Below are positions 45,771 through 54,324 of a stretch of 64,000 bases of DNA, piece by piece. Location: contig DLHT01000012.1 in NCBI GenBank assembly GCA_002483365.1, forward strand, positions 1-64,000, given 5' to 3'. Source of the stretch: Cellvibrio sp. UBA7661. GTDB lineage: Bacteria; Pseudomonadota; Gammaproteobacteria; Pseudomonadales; Cellvibrionaceae. Below the pieces are notes generated by a model that did no database searches, had not been told where the DNA came from, and saw nothing but the letters and a program-made list of their open reading frames with translations. Each line of letters starts with the position of its first letter. The stretch's first letter is position 1. A program made the position numbers and the translations under genes.

Positions 45771-45855
45771 AATCAAAACCTTTTTATGAAATACAGCCTT
45801 AACCATTAAGGCCCAACAGAAGCATCCATGCTATAAGGCAATACTTAATTCAGAA

Positions 45856-48624
45856 TTAAAATTGCATAAATGTAATACCGAGTTTGTAAGTCGCTCCGTA
45901 ACTTTCGTATTGCGCGTTGTACCCTGGTGATTTCACATAGGAATAATAAATTTCATCAGTCAGATTAAGCGCTTCAAAATGCAACTTAATGGAATCGGTC
46001 AGGTAATAACGCAACGAAAAATCCAATTGCATTTGGTCGTCCACATAAGCGTCATAATCTGCCTCCATAGGTTCCAACACTTCCAGCAAATAGTTGGATT
46101 TATAATTGGCTGATAAACGCATACTGATTTTTTCAGATTCATAACCAATCATAAAATTCGCAGAAGTATCTGATTGGCTTGGCAGAGGAATATCGCGCGC
46201 GATAAATTCGCCATCGTCATAACCACCAATTTCTGCAGTAGAGTCAACGAAGGTCGCATTACCGCCAATCAACAAGCCATCCCAAGGTGCAGGTAATTGG
46301 GTAAATTGTTTGGATGCAGCCAATTCAATACCCAATAACTCGGCAGAATTCCCGTTCACAAACGTAAAGGCTTTATCAAATTCTTCATAACCCGCCGTGC
46401 CGCCCAAATCGGTTTGATAGGCAAAATTATCAATGTCTTTGTAAAACACAAAGGCAGATAGCACACTGGCTACGCCGGGATAATGTTCAATACCCACATC
46501 AATATTGCTGGACTCCAGCGATTTCAAATACGGATTACCAAACTCGGCTTCAATATCGCCACCATCTTCTTCAATCAAACGGCCGGGAGATAATTGCGCA
46601 AAACCGGGGCGCACGACTGAGTTAGTCCATGCCGCGCGAATTTGGGTTTTATCGTCAATGCTGTAGCGAATATGCAGTGCTGGCAAAAAATAATCATCGG
46701 AATTGCTAAATGACTGACTGCTAGTTTCATCGTCTTCGCTGTTATAAGAAAAACCTTGCGCGGTAAAATCGGTATTTTCATAACGCACACCGGTGAGTAT
46801 GCACCAATCGTTAATATCCACGCGCCCCATAATGTAGGCCGCACTGGTATCTTCCGTTACTGCATAATCGCCAATACTGCTTTCGACTTCGTCAATTTCT
46901 ATTTCACCCAGCGCAGCTTTTACCGATTTGGCATTAATCTGTGAACCGAATTGGCCAAGCGTGTAATCAACATCGTTATCGGCAAAATTGCTGAGCGAGG
47001 TCTCGCCAATAAAATCTTCGGACACCCATACTGCTACATCATTATCTTTTTCACGCTCAGTATGTTTTGCACCAAATTTAATTTGCGCGGGGTTACTCCC
47101 CCATTCCAATTCACGGGTGAAATCCACATTCACACTGGTGCTTTCGTCGTTGGTGTTGGTCGCCCCCAATTCAACTTCATCCAATTTATAACTGGCACTT
47201 TGATAATATTCAGCGGGCGCAGTGATGTGAATTTTTTTCGTACCCGATAGCGACAGATCAAACACTTCATCGGCAATCACATCGTCATCAATTTTAAAAA
47301 CCGCACCGGCAATATTTTGTGGCTCGTCTTCGCTGGATTTACTGTATGCCGCGCGATAATCCACCGTCCATTTATCCAAACGGGTTTGGCCGCCCAGCGA
47401 GGTAGACAGAATTTTTTGCGTTTCTACACGGTCTTTTAATTCGCGCTGTACTTCTGCAGTACCGGTTTCACCCTCGGCAACCGCATCTTCAAATTCGATA
47501 ACGTTGGCCAAACGAATTTCGGAATCGGTGTATTCGCTGTACAGGTTGCGCCAGTAAAGATCGGTGTTATCGCTCGCTTTGTAATCCAGGTTTAAGGTTA
47601 CGCCCGAGCGCTCACGGGTAATGCGGTAATCGCGTTGCTCCAACTCTTCCACGCGCGCTTCACCGTCTTCAAAATCCCAGCTGCCTCCGGTTTCCACGTT
47701 ATCGGAACCAAACTCGCGCTTGAATGAACTCACACCCAAAGCCACACCAAGATTATTTTCGCCATTGCCAATACTGAATTGGTTGCTGGCAGTTGCGGCC
47801 AATTTCGGGCTGGTCTGCTCTGTGTTTTCATCAAAGCTGCCTTCTGCTGTGAATTGATAAAAAAATCCATCGCGATCAAATGCCGAAAGACTTTGTACAT
47901 CAATACTGCCGCCCAATGAATTGGCATCCATATCCGGCGTTACACTTTTGGTAACGGTCAGGTTTTCCAGAAGATCAGAAGGAATGACATCAAGCGCAAC
48001 TGCGCGGCGATCTGCATCCGGGCCGGGGACACCAACACCGTTAATCGTCACCGCATTAAAATCAGGGCTCATGCCGCGTACACGCACATAACGGCCTTCA
48101 CCTTGATCGCGCTCAATGGATAAGCCCGGCAAACGCTGCAGCGATTCCGATACGTTGGTATCCGGAAATTGGCCAATCGAATCCGCTGACACGGCAGTAA
48201 TAATATTGTCTGCGCTGCGCTGCTTATTGAGCGATTTATTAATGCCGGCGGCTTGGCCGATCACAATTACATTTTCAACCAAACCGGATACACCGATCAG
48301 ATTGAAATTTTCACGCGTGGTTTTCTGGTCTTGTACAACAATTTTTCGCTCTACATTGTCGGCACCAATGTAGCTGGTTACCAGAGTGTAGTTACCTGCC
48401 TTAACATCCAAAAAAACAAAGCGACCATCGCGTTGGCTCACGGCTTCGCGATTCAATTCCTGAATACGAACTTTTGCACCTTGCAATGCAATACCTTTTT
48501 CAGTGGTTTTGATTTGGCCTTCAATACGGCCATCGGCTACTGCATGCGCAGCAATACCCGCAATAACGATTGCCAACATCGTTTTTTTAACGGCGATTTT
48601 GTTTGCAGACTTTTTCACAATCAT
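45856..48624 (-). CDS. TonB-dependent outer-membrane receptor
   Basis: This is a ligand-gated outer-membrane transporter of about 922 residues. The signal peptide is followed by a carboxypeptidase-regulatory-like domain (GRIEGQIKTTEKGIALQGAK, about 30-105). The plug has ADNIITAVSADSIGQFPDTN and SLQRLPGLSIERDQGEGRYV, and the barrel ends in TYKLGITFMQF, with terminal phenylalanine. This is the class that carries polymers or oligosaccharides in Cellvibrio-like bacteria. The start may instead be the GTG at 48618, which is six bases from a GGGGA site. Adjacency to the phytase-like gene suggests an inositol-phosphate or linked ligand, which is inference. Confidence 0.93.
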   Translation of the reverse strand: MIVKKSANKIAVKKTMLAIVIAGIAAHAVADGRIEGQIKTTEKGIALQGAKVRIQELNREAVSQRDGRFVFLDVKAGNYTLVTSYIGADNVERKIVVQDQKTTRENFNLIGVSGLVENVIVIGQAAGINKSLNKQRSADNIITAVSADSIGQFPDTNVSESLQRLPGLSIERDQGEGRYVRVRGMSPDFNAVTINGVGVPGPDADRRAVALDVIPSDLLENLTVTKSVTPDMDANSLGGSIDVQSLSAFDRDGFFYQFTAEGSFDENTEQTSPKLAATASNQFSIGNGENNLGVALGVSSFKREFGSDNVETGGSWDFEDGEARVEELEQRDYRITRERSGVTLNLDYKASDNTDLYWRNLYSEYTDSEIRLANVIEFEDAVAEGETGTAEVQRELKDRVETQKILSTSLGGQTRLDKWTVDYRAAYSKSSEDEPQNIAGAVFKIDDDVIADEVFDLSLSGTKKIHITAPAEYYQSASYKLDEVELGATNTNDESTSVNVDFTRELEWGSNPAQIKFGAKHTEREKDNDVAVWVSEDFIGETSLSNFADNDVDYTLGQFGSQINAKSVKAALGEIEIDEVESSIGDYAVTEDTSAAYIMGRVDINDWCILTGVRYENTDFTAQGFSYNSEDDETSSQSFSNSDDYFLPALHIRYSIDDKTQIRAAWTNSVVRPGFAQLSPGRLIEEDGGDIEAEFGNPYLKSLESSNIDVGIEHYPGVASVLSAFVFYKDIDNFAYQTDLGGTAGYEEFDKAFTFVNGNSAELLGIELAASKQFTQLPAPWDGLLIGGNATFVDSTAEIGGYDDGEFIARDIPLPSQSDTSANFMIGYESEKISMRLSANYKSNYLLEVLEPMEADYDAYVDDQMQLDFSLRYYLTDSIKLHFEALNLTDEIYYSYVKSPGYNAQYESYGATYKLGITFMQF

Positions 48625-48830
48625 TCCCCAAGCACGGTTAGTGGTTTCAGTTGCCACCAAACTAGGGATGCTCTATGACACTTCTGTTACCTTTTTTGCC
48701 ACTATCGCTAAATAGCCTGAGCTGATTTGCCTCTTTTAAAGAGAACCCAAAATACATTTCCACTGAAATAAAAATGTCACATCGTTTTGTTAAGGGTGTC
48801 GGGTCATTATGGTTAAACCGGATAACGAAA

Positions 48831-49775
48831 ATGCTCAGATTGCATAAATGGAAACTGTTGTGTCTCGCGCTCGCTGCCAATATTGCGCTGATCGGCAGTT
48901 TGGTAAGTGGCGATCTCAAACCCTACGACCAATGGAATTGGCTGGATATTATTGGTGAGGGCGGATTGGCATTTCTGGCGCTGGTCTGGTTGCTATTAAT
49001 TTTGCACAGCAGACCAACCGGGCGCGTCACCCAATTATTAAGCCTGGGGTTAGGGGCGATATTTATTGCAGGGTTTCAGGATTGGTTGGATGAATTTATC
49101 CACTTCCCCGATAACGCACTATGGGATCACTGGCTGGAGTCGGGTTTTATGCCGGTCGGCCTGATCTTGTTAACCTGGGGCATTTACCAATGGCACAAAG
49201 AGCAGTTGCTACTGGCCGAGCAACTGCGCAAACGCGAGCGTTTATTTCGCGAACATCGCGGTCTGGATTTCACGACCACATTAAGCGGCGCCAGTTATTT
49301 GCGCACGCAACTCGGCCAATCACTCGCAGAGCAGCGCGCAACCGAAACATCGCTCGCACTGTTATTTATTGATGTCGATAATTTCAGTCACACCAATCGC
49401 CATTACGGACACCAACAAGGTGATCATTTACTGCAGTGTCTGAGCGAATTAATGTTACTTAACATTCGACGCAACGATTTACTATGCCGCTACGCAGGTG
49501 ACCGGTTTGCATTAGTACTACCTAACACGGGCCGCTCAATGGCCGAGAAAATCGCAACCGAAATTGCCAATGCCGTGCAGCATTTTGCTTACAAACCGTT
49601 TAATCACGACGAAAGCCTGTTTCACTCGGTGAGTATTGGTATTGCACTGACCAATAACGATCAGCCCGTGGCGGATACAGCCTGTTCACTGATCGAGCGC
49701 GCAACGATTGCCCTGCTCCACCAAAAAGAAAAACGCGCAAAAGAACAATCAATTACATTGCCATATGTGGCCTGA
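48831..49775 (+). CDS. Membrane protein with degenerate GGDEF domain
   Basis: Four hydrophobic helices (about 9-27, 38-60, 67-85 and 100-118 from MLRLHKWK) precede a short coiled linker and a GGDEF domain. The domain has LLFIDVDNFSHTNRHYGHQQGDHLL, here in parts, which is intact around the metal and substrate loop. However, the active-site GGDEF reads AGDRF (in RYAGDRFALVLP). The glutamate is lost, so diguanylate cyclase activity is unlikely and GTP sensing or protein contact is more probable. The start at 48831 is favoured by a GGATAA site; an ATG at 48774 is an alternative. The AraC gene follows 16 bp later. Confidence 0.88.
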   Translation: MLRLHKWKLLCLALAANIALIGSLVSGDLKPYDQWNWLDIIGEGGLAFLALVWLLLILHSRPTGRVTQLLSLGLGAIFIAGFQDWLDEFIHFPDNALWDHWLESGFMPVGLILLTWGIYQWHKEQLLLAEQLRKRERLFREHRGLDFTTTLSGASYLRTQLGQSLAEQRATETSLALLFIDVDNFSHTNRHYGHQQGDHLLQCLSELMLLNIRRNDLLCRYAGDRFALVLPNTGRSMAEKIATEIANAVQHFAYKPFNHDESLFHSVSIGIALTNNDQPVADTACSLIERATIALLHQKEKRAKEQSITLPYVA

Positions 49776-49791
49776 TAACAGGATTACCATT

Positions 49792-50895
49792 ATGGCTACA
49801 ACCGATGCACACGCAGCCCACAAACCACAAGCCTATATTGAAATTGATACGCCGCTGGTTTCCGCACAGGGCTGGCCACTCACATTAATAGAGCTGGCGT
49901 TAAATCGCGGTATCGAAGAACACAAGCTACTGCGCGGCACTGGAATTTTTCGCGATGATATTGCACAAAAAAATGTTCTTCTATCACCGCAACAATGTTT
50001 CCAGTTAATCCACAATGCAGAAAAATATAACCATCACCATGATCTGGCTTTTTTGCTGGGCAGCCGCTTGCTCCTGGACAAATACGATCCTGCCCATACC
50101 GCTCTTGCGAATGCGCACAACTTACAAGAAGCGTTGGATATATTCATCCGCTACAACAGCTTGCTCAGTCCTTTATTAAAAGCGCGGCTGGATTACCAAA
50201 AAGAAACGCTGATGCTTTATTGGCAAGACAGCTGCGGCGCTGCAGAGTGCCAACACTTTTTATTGGAGATGATCGCCACTGCCCTCAGCTCACTTGCGCG
50301 CTGGAAGTCCAACGCACATGTACCCTGGCGATTTTATTTTTGTAGCAGTAAACCGGATTATATTGAGCAATACCATGTGCATTTGCCCGGCAATATCCAA
50401 TTCAATGCCCCACTGAATGCGATGGCTATCGCACGCGAATATTTACATCGCCCCTGGCTGGAAGCCTCACCTGAGCTATTGATTTCTGCGCAACAACAGC
50501 TAGCAACACAATGGCAAGAGGCAGCTGTAGCGCAAGGTTTTTTGGTTGAGGTTTATGATTATCTGCGCTGCAACATTCATAACAACATTCATAACAACAT
50601 TCACAACAATATACGCAGCAACATGCACAGCCGAACTCACAAAGCACCGAACCTTGAACAGAGCGCAGCAGATTTTGGGATGAGCAGCGCCAGCTTTAAA
50701 CGCAAACTCAAAAAACATAACAGCTGTTTCCAGGCTCAATATGATCAGGTGCGCAAAGACCTAACCCTGATGTGGCTAGACCAAGGCATGTGGTCAACTG
50801 AACAAATCGCACAGAATTTGCATTTCTATGATGTCGCTAATTTACGACGCGCCTTTAAAAAATGGACAGGAGCCCCTGTAAAGCCGAAAGCATAA
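49792..50895 (+). CDS. AraC-family regulator with in-frame tandem repeat
   Basis: This is a 367-residue regulator of the OruR/ArgR-like AraC group. The N-terminal ligand-type domain (about 20-210) contains LTLIELALNRGIEEHKLL and LLGSRLLLDKYDPA. The C-terminal double helix-turn-helix (about 290-365) has SAADFGMSSASFKRKLKKH and IAQNLHFYDVANLRRAFKKW. Between them is an Asn/His-rich stretch (NIHNNIHNNIHNNI) encoded by five 12-bp units. The AGGA site eight bases before the ATG sets the start. It is co-transcribed with the degenerate GGDEF gene. Confidence 0.9.
   Translation: MATTDAHAAHKPQAYIEIDTPLVSAQGWPLTLIELALNRGIEEHKLLRGTGIFRDDIAQKNVLLSPQQCFQLIHNAEKYNHHHDLAFLLGSRLLLDKYDPAHTALANAHNLQEALDIFIRYNSLLSPLLKARLDYQKETLMLYWQDSCGAAECQHFLLEMIATALSSLARWKSNAHVPWRFYFCSSKPDYIEQYHVHLPGNIQFNAPLNAMAIAREYLHRPWLEASPELLISAQQQLATQWQEAAVAQGFLVEVYDYLRCNIHNNIHNNIHNNIRSNMHSRTHKAPNLEQSAADFGMSSASFKRKLKKHNSCFQAQYDQVRKDLTLMWLDQGMWSTEQIAQNLHFYDVANLRRAFKKWTGAPVKPKA
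50572..50631 (+). repeat. Five-unit 12-bp tandem repeat inside the AraC gene
   Basis: Units of AACATTCATAAC occur exactly twice, then with one change (AACATTCACAAC), then as two diverged copies. Each unit adds NIHN to the linker before the DNA-binding domain, so copy changes would stay in frame. Confidence 0.9.
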
Positions 50896-51237
50896 ACCGA
50901 CTTTACAGTCCTTTACAGCAACACAGCAACGCACTCCACCCCTCTTTGTAAAGCCGCTGCCCAATAAATAATCCGGCCCTCAAAGCCCGGCAGATACCGC
51001 CTCCACTCATGCCATACCCTCGACTGGCGGATTTCCAGAAGTGCAACTAAACTCACATATGACTTTACAAAACCTACACCCCTGATATCTGCGGCAGTGC
51101 CTCGACCGAGGCTTTTTCAATGCAATGGTATATACACTAGGCCTTTAGATAACCCGGCTAGTCAGAGATAAACAACACGCGTTTGATTCTAATCTCATAC
51201 GTATTATCGTTATTGACATTCAATCCAGAGAATTTTG
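50896..51237. promoter_or_regulatory. Intergenic region with clustered TTTACA motifs
   Basis: This gene-free 340 bp lies between the AraC gene and the BdlA-like gene. TGTAAAGCCG occurs at 50877 (end of the AraC gene) and 50947. CTTTACAG occurs at 50901 and 50911, and CTTTACAA at 51063. The first TGTAAAG and the CTTTACA at 50901 form an inverted repeat. These could be regulator sites, but no protein can be named. No terminator with a T-run is seen. Confidence 0.5.
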
Positions 51238-52551
51238 ATGTTTTTTAATTCAGCGTTAAAAAAGCAGCTGTTGGAATTGGAAAGTAAGCAAAATGCCTCA
51301 GACGCACTCATTCAGGCTTTATGTAAAAACATTCCAATTATTCAGTTCACATGCGATGGCAATATATTAGCTGCTAACGACATGTTTCTTTCTGCAGTTG
51401 GCTACACTCAAGATGAAATCCAAGGGAAACACCACAGTATATTTTGTGAAGAAGATTACATTCACAGCCATGAATACAAAGACTTTTGGCGCTCCCTTGG
51501 CTTGGGAAATTCATATAAAGGAACATTTTTGCGCTTCGGAAAAGCTCATCAGCCCGTTTGGTTAGAAGCAACCTATTTTCCTGTGGTGGAAAATGGAAAA
51601 GTGACACGAGTTTTTAAAATAGCAAAAGATATAACTGAGCAAGTTACCAAAAATAAAAGTAATGAAGCAATTATTACTGCCCTGCATAAAGCGATGGCCG
51701 TCATTGAATTCACCCCCGATGGGGTGGTTATAACGGCCAATAAAAATTTCTTATCCACAATGGGATACCGCCTTGAAGAAATCATAGGCCATCATCATCG
51801 TCGTTTCTGCAATGAAGACTTTTATCAACACAACCCCAATTTTTGGCAACAATTATCCATGGGGCACTTTGAACAGGGAAAATTTCAACGCCATACGAAA
51901 TCAGGTGCAACCATATGGCTTGAGGCAACTTATAGTCCGATTATCGAAAACGGACATGTAGTTAAAATTATTAAATTCGCCAGCGATATCACCAAGCGGA
52001 TTCAACATGCTGAAGAGGTCTATCTCGCCAGTCAATTGGCCAGAGCAACCGCCGATGAAACATTAAAAATTGCACAGGAAGGTGAGAAACTTTTACACCG
52101 GACTGCATCAACCTCGAATCTTATTGCTAATGAAGTGGTACAGTCATCTTCTTTAATTGAAAAGCTTTTAAATGAGTCAAAACAAATTTCAGCGATCGTA
52201 AACACCATCCGCAGCATTGCGGATCAAACCAATTTACTAGCATTAAATGCCGCCATCGAAGCTGCTCGTGCTGGTGAAAATGGACGAGGGTTTGCGGTAG
52301 TTGCTGATGAGGTTCGCAGCCTTGCAGCGCGCACTAGCACATCGACAATTGAAATTGAGGAGGTTGTTCACCGAAATGGCGAGCTGACTTCACAAGTAAT
52401 GACAAGTATGGCAACCGCCCGCCAGCAAGCTGAAGAAGGCAATACATTAGTTCATGATGCAGTTAATGCAATTGAATCGATTAAGAATGGAGCAAGCAAT
52501 GTGAGCCTTGCGGTTGCCAAACTCACTGATAATAAAACACTGTCTGACTAA
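51238..52551 (+). CDS. Soluble PAS-PAS methyl-accepting protein, BdlA-like
   Basis: This 437-residue cytoplasmic chemoreceptor-like protein has two PAS domains (about 25-140 and 147-262). The first has IIQFTCDGNILAANDMF, the second MAVIEFTPDGVVITANKNF. A short MCP signalling domain with the hairpin core IADQTNLLALNAAIEAARAG follows. No transmembrane helix is present. The architecture and length match BdlA of Pseudomonas aeruginosa, which controls biofilm dispersal in response to nutrients and c-di-GMP. The adjacent EAL gene starts 12 bp downstream and supports a c-di-GMP role. ATG at 51238 follows an AGAG site; TTG one codon earlier is less likely. Confidence 0.9.
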   Translation: MFFNSALKKQLLELESKQNASDALIQALCKNIPIIQFTCDGNILAANDMFLSAVGYTQDEIQGKHHSIFCEEDYIHSHEYKDFWRSLGLGNSYKGTFLRFGKAHQPVWLEATYFPVVENGKVTRVFKIAKDITEQVTKNKSNEAIITALHKAMAVIEFTPDGVVITANKNFLSTMGYRLEEIIGHHHRRFCNEDFYQHNPNFWQQLSMGHFEQGKFQRHTKSGATIWLEATYSPIIENGHVVKIIKFASDITKRIQHAEEVYLASQLARATADETLKIAQEGEKLLHRTASTSNLIANEVVQSSSLIEKLLNESKQISAIVNTIRSIADQTNLLALNAAIEAARAGENGRGFAVVADEVRSLAARTSTSTIEIEEVVHRNGELTSQVMTSMATARQQAEEGNTLVHDAVNAIESIKNGASNVSLAVAKLTDNKTLSD

Positions 52552-52563
52552 GCTCACTAACAT

Positions 52564-53337
52564 ATGAAACCAAAATCATCCTGTCGCCCAATGGGCTGTG
52601 AAGAATGTAACAATGGCGAAGGCCTGGACTTTGACTTTACCATGGCGTTCCAGCCCATCATTAACAGCCGCACGCGCGAAATTTATGCCCATGAGGCGCT
52701 GGTGCGGGGTTTAAACAACGAGGGTGCAGGCTCTGTGTTTGCTCATGTTAATGATGAAAACCGCTACCGGTTTGATCAGGCCTGCCGTACCAAAGCAATC
52801 AAATTAGCCGCCGAGCTGGGTATGAAATCGCTGCTCAGTATTAATTTTATGCCCAATGCGGTTTATCGGCCTGAATTATGTATTCGCGCAACACTTGCCG
52901 CAGCGGAAAAATACCATTTCCCTATTGAACAAATTATTTTTGAAATTACCGAAAGTGAAAAGGTCGATGACCTTGCGCATCTGCGCAATATTGTTGATCA
53001 CTATCGCCAACGCGGTTTTAAAACCGCTATCGATGATTTTGGTGCAGGCTATGCCGGGTTAAACCTGCTCGCAGAGATCCAGACCGATATTATGAAATTG
53101 GATATGGCATTGCTGCGCGATATCGATAAACGCCGTTCAAGCCAAATTATCGTCCGCGGCATTACTCATGTGTGCAACGAACTGAATATGACCGTTGTTG
53201 CAGAGGGAATAGAAAGCTACGAGGAGTTTTCGGTTCTGCGCGATATGGGGATTGAATTGTTCCAAGGCTATTATTTTGCACGCCCCGCCTTTGAAGCGCT
53301 TGCCGACGTTCCTGCAGAGGTTTTTCACGCGCGCTGA
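52564..53337 (+). CDS. Single-domain EAL c-di-GMP phosphodiesterase
   Basis: This is a 257-residue stand-alone EAL protein that would hydrolyse c-di-GMP to pGpG. The catalytic set looks complete: EAL in YAHEALVRG, NFMPNA, EITESE, DDFGAGYAGLN, the lysine in IMKLDM and a late glutamate in VVAEGIES. A short N-terminal stretch has three cysteines (SCRPMGCEEC) that could bind metal or sense redox. It lacks a membrane or sensor domain, so the preceding BdlA-like protein may supply input. The two are 12 bp apart and probably co-transcribed. Confidence 0.92.
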   Translation: MKPKSSCRPMGCEECNNGEGLDFDFTMAFQPIINSRTREIYAHEALVRGLNNEGAGSVFAHVNDENRYRFDQACRTKAIKLAAELGMKSLLSINFMPNAVYRPELCIRATLAAAEKYHFPIEQIIFEITESEKVDDLAHLRNIVDHYRQRGFKTAIDDFGAGYAGLNLLAEIQTDIMKLDMALLRDIDKRRSSQIIVRGITHVCNELNMTVVAEGIESYEEFSVLRDMGIELFQGYYFARPAFEALADVPAEVFHAR

Positions 53338-53371
53338 ATGTTCGATGAGTTTGCTCGCTTGAGATGGCCCG

Positions 53372-54163
53372 CTAAGGCTGCACATGTTTGGAAAAATAAT
53401 GGTTAGGCGTTACTCCAAAATTGCGTTTGAACATGGCTGAAAATGCACTGGGGCTCGCATAGCCCAATTCACTGGCGATGCGGGCAATGCCCTCACCGCG
53501 CCCCAAGCGGCAGAGCGCTTCTGCCAACTGCACTTGCTGAACCCACTGGTGATATTTCAAACCCGTCTCTTTAGGAAATAAACGGATTAATGTACGCGCG
53601 CTCGCGCCTGCACTATCGGCCAATTCTTCAATCGTGCGTCTGATGCCGGGTTCATCCATCACCCATTGGCAAACACGCTGCAAACGGCGGTCTTGCGGCC
53701 AGGGAATTTCAACCGCTTGCGTTGCCGCGCGCTCAATCTCCATCAAAATCAATGCGGTTAAATGTTCGCCGCGCCCGGGAATAGGATATTCCGCAGGCTC
53801 TTGCAGCAAACCTAAAATTAATTCGCGCAGTAATCCCGATACTGAAATTGCGCGGCATTCTTTTCCAAGTGAGAGCGGAACATCGGCACTGACGTAGAGT
53901 GTACGCATTTCCAAGTCGCTCATCATGAATGAGTGATGCTCCACCTGTGGCGGTACCCAAAGTGCCCGGTGCGAGGGAATCGTCCACACACTATTGGGCG
54001 TAATCACGCGCATCACCCCTTCAACGGCATATAAAAGTTGTGCGCGCGGATGGGTGTGCGGCGGAATTTCATCGCCATTGGCATAGTGGCCACCCCAGGC
54101 GACGATGGGGCGCGGAACGTACTGCAAGGCTTCCGGGCTGCGCGGCATAACCGTATTTGTCAT
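53372..54163 (-). CDS. AraC-family regulator with cupin sensor
   Basis: This 263-residue regulator has an N-terminal cupin (HTHPRAQLLYAVEGVMRV and a later WVPPQVEHHSFMM) and a C-terminal double helix-turn-helix. The latter includes TIEELADSAGASARTLIRLF and IARIASELGYASPSAFSAMFKR. The start at MTNTVMPRS follows a GAGGA site. It is divergent from an efflux-type MFS gene across 160 bp. This arrangement usually means the AraC protein controls the pump gene. The effector is unknown. Confidence 0.92.
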   Translation of the reverse strand: MTNTVMPRSPEALQYVPRPIVAWGGHYANGDEIPPHTHPRAQLLYAVEGVMRVITPNSVWTIPSHRALWVPPQVEHHSFMMSDLEMRTLYVSADVPLSLGKECRAISVSGLLRELILGLLQEPAEYPIPGRGEHLTALILMEIERAATQAVEIPWPQDRRLQRVCQWVMDEPGIRRTIEELADSAGASARTLIRLFPKETGLKYHQWVQQVQLAEALCRLGRGEGIARIASELGYASPSAFSAMFKRNFGVTPNHYFSKHVQP

Positions 54164-54324
54164 AGCGTCCTCAAAGGCATAAGTCTTCACAAACTGGTTG
54201 GTGAGACCCAACAAAACCAGCTTGTCACTTATTCGATAGTTTATGTCATTTCTGCTTTTTGCAGCACTTTATACTGCCAATGCCCCGTTTGTCCAAGTCA
54301 GTATTTGTGGAGATAGCAACCAAC

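Noticed and set aside
50572..50631. Tandem repeat considered as a CRISPR-like array
   Set aside because: The units are 12 bp, contiguous without spacers and in frame with a conserved gene, so it is a coding repeat.
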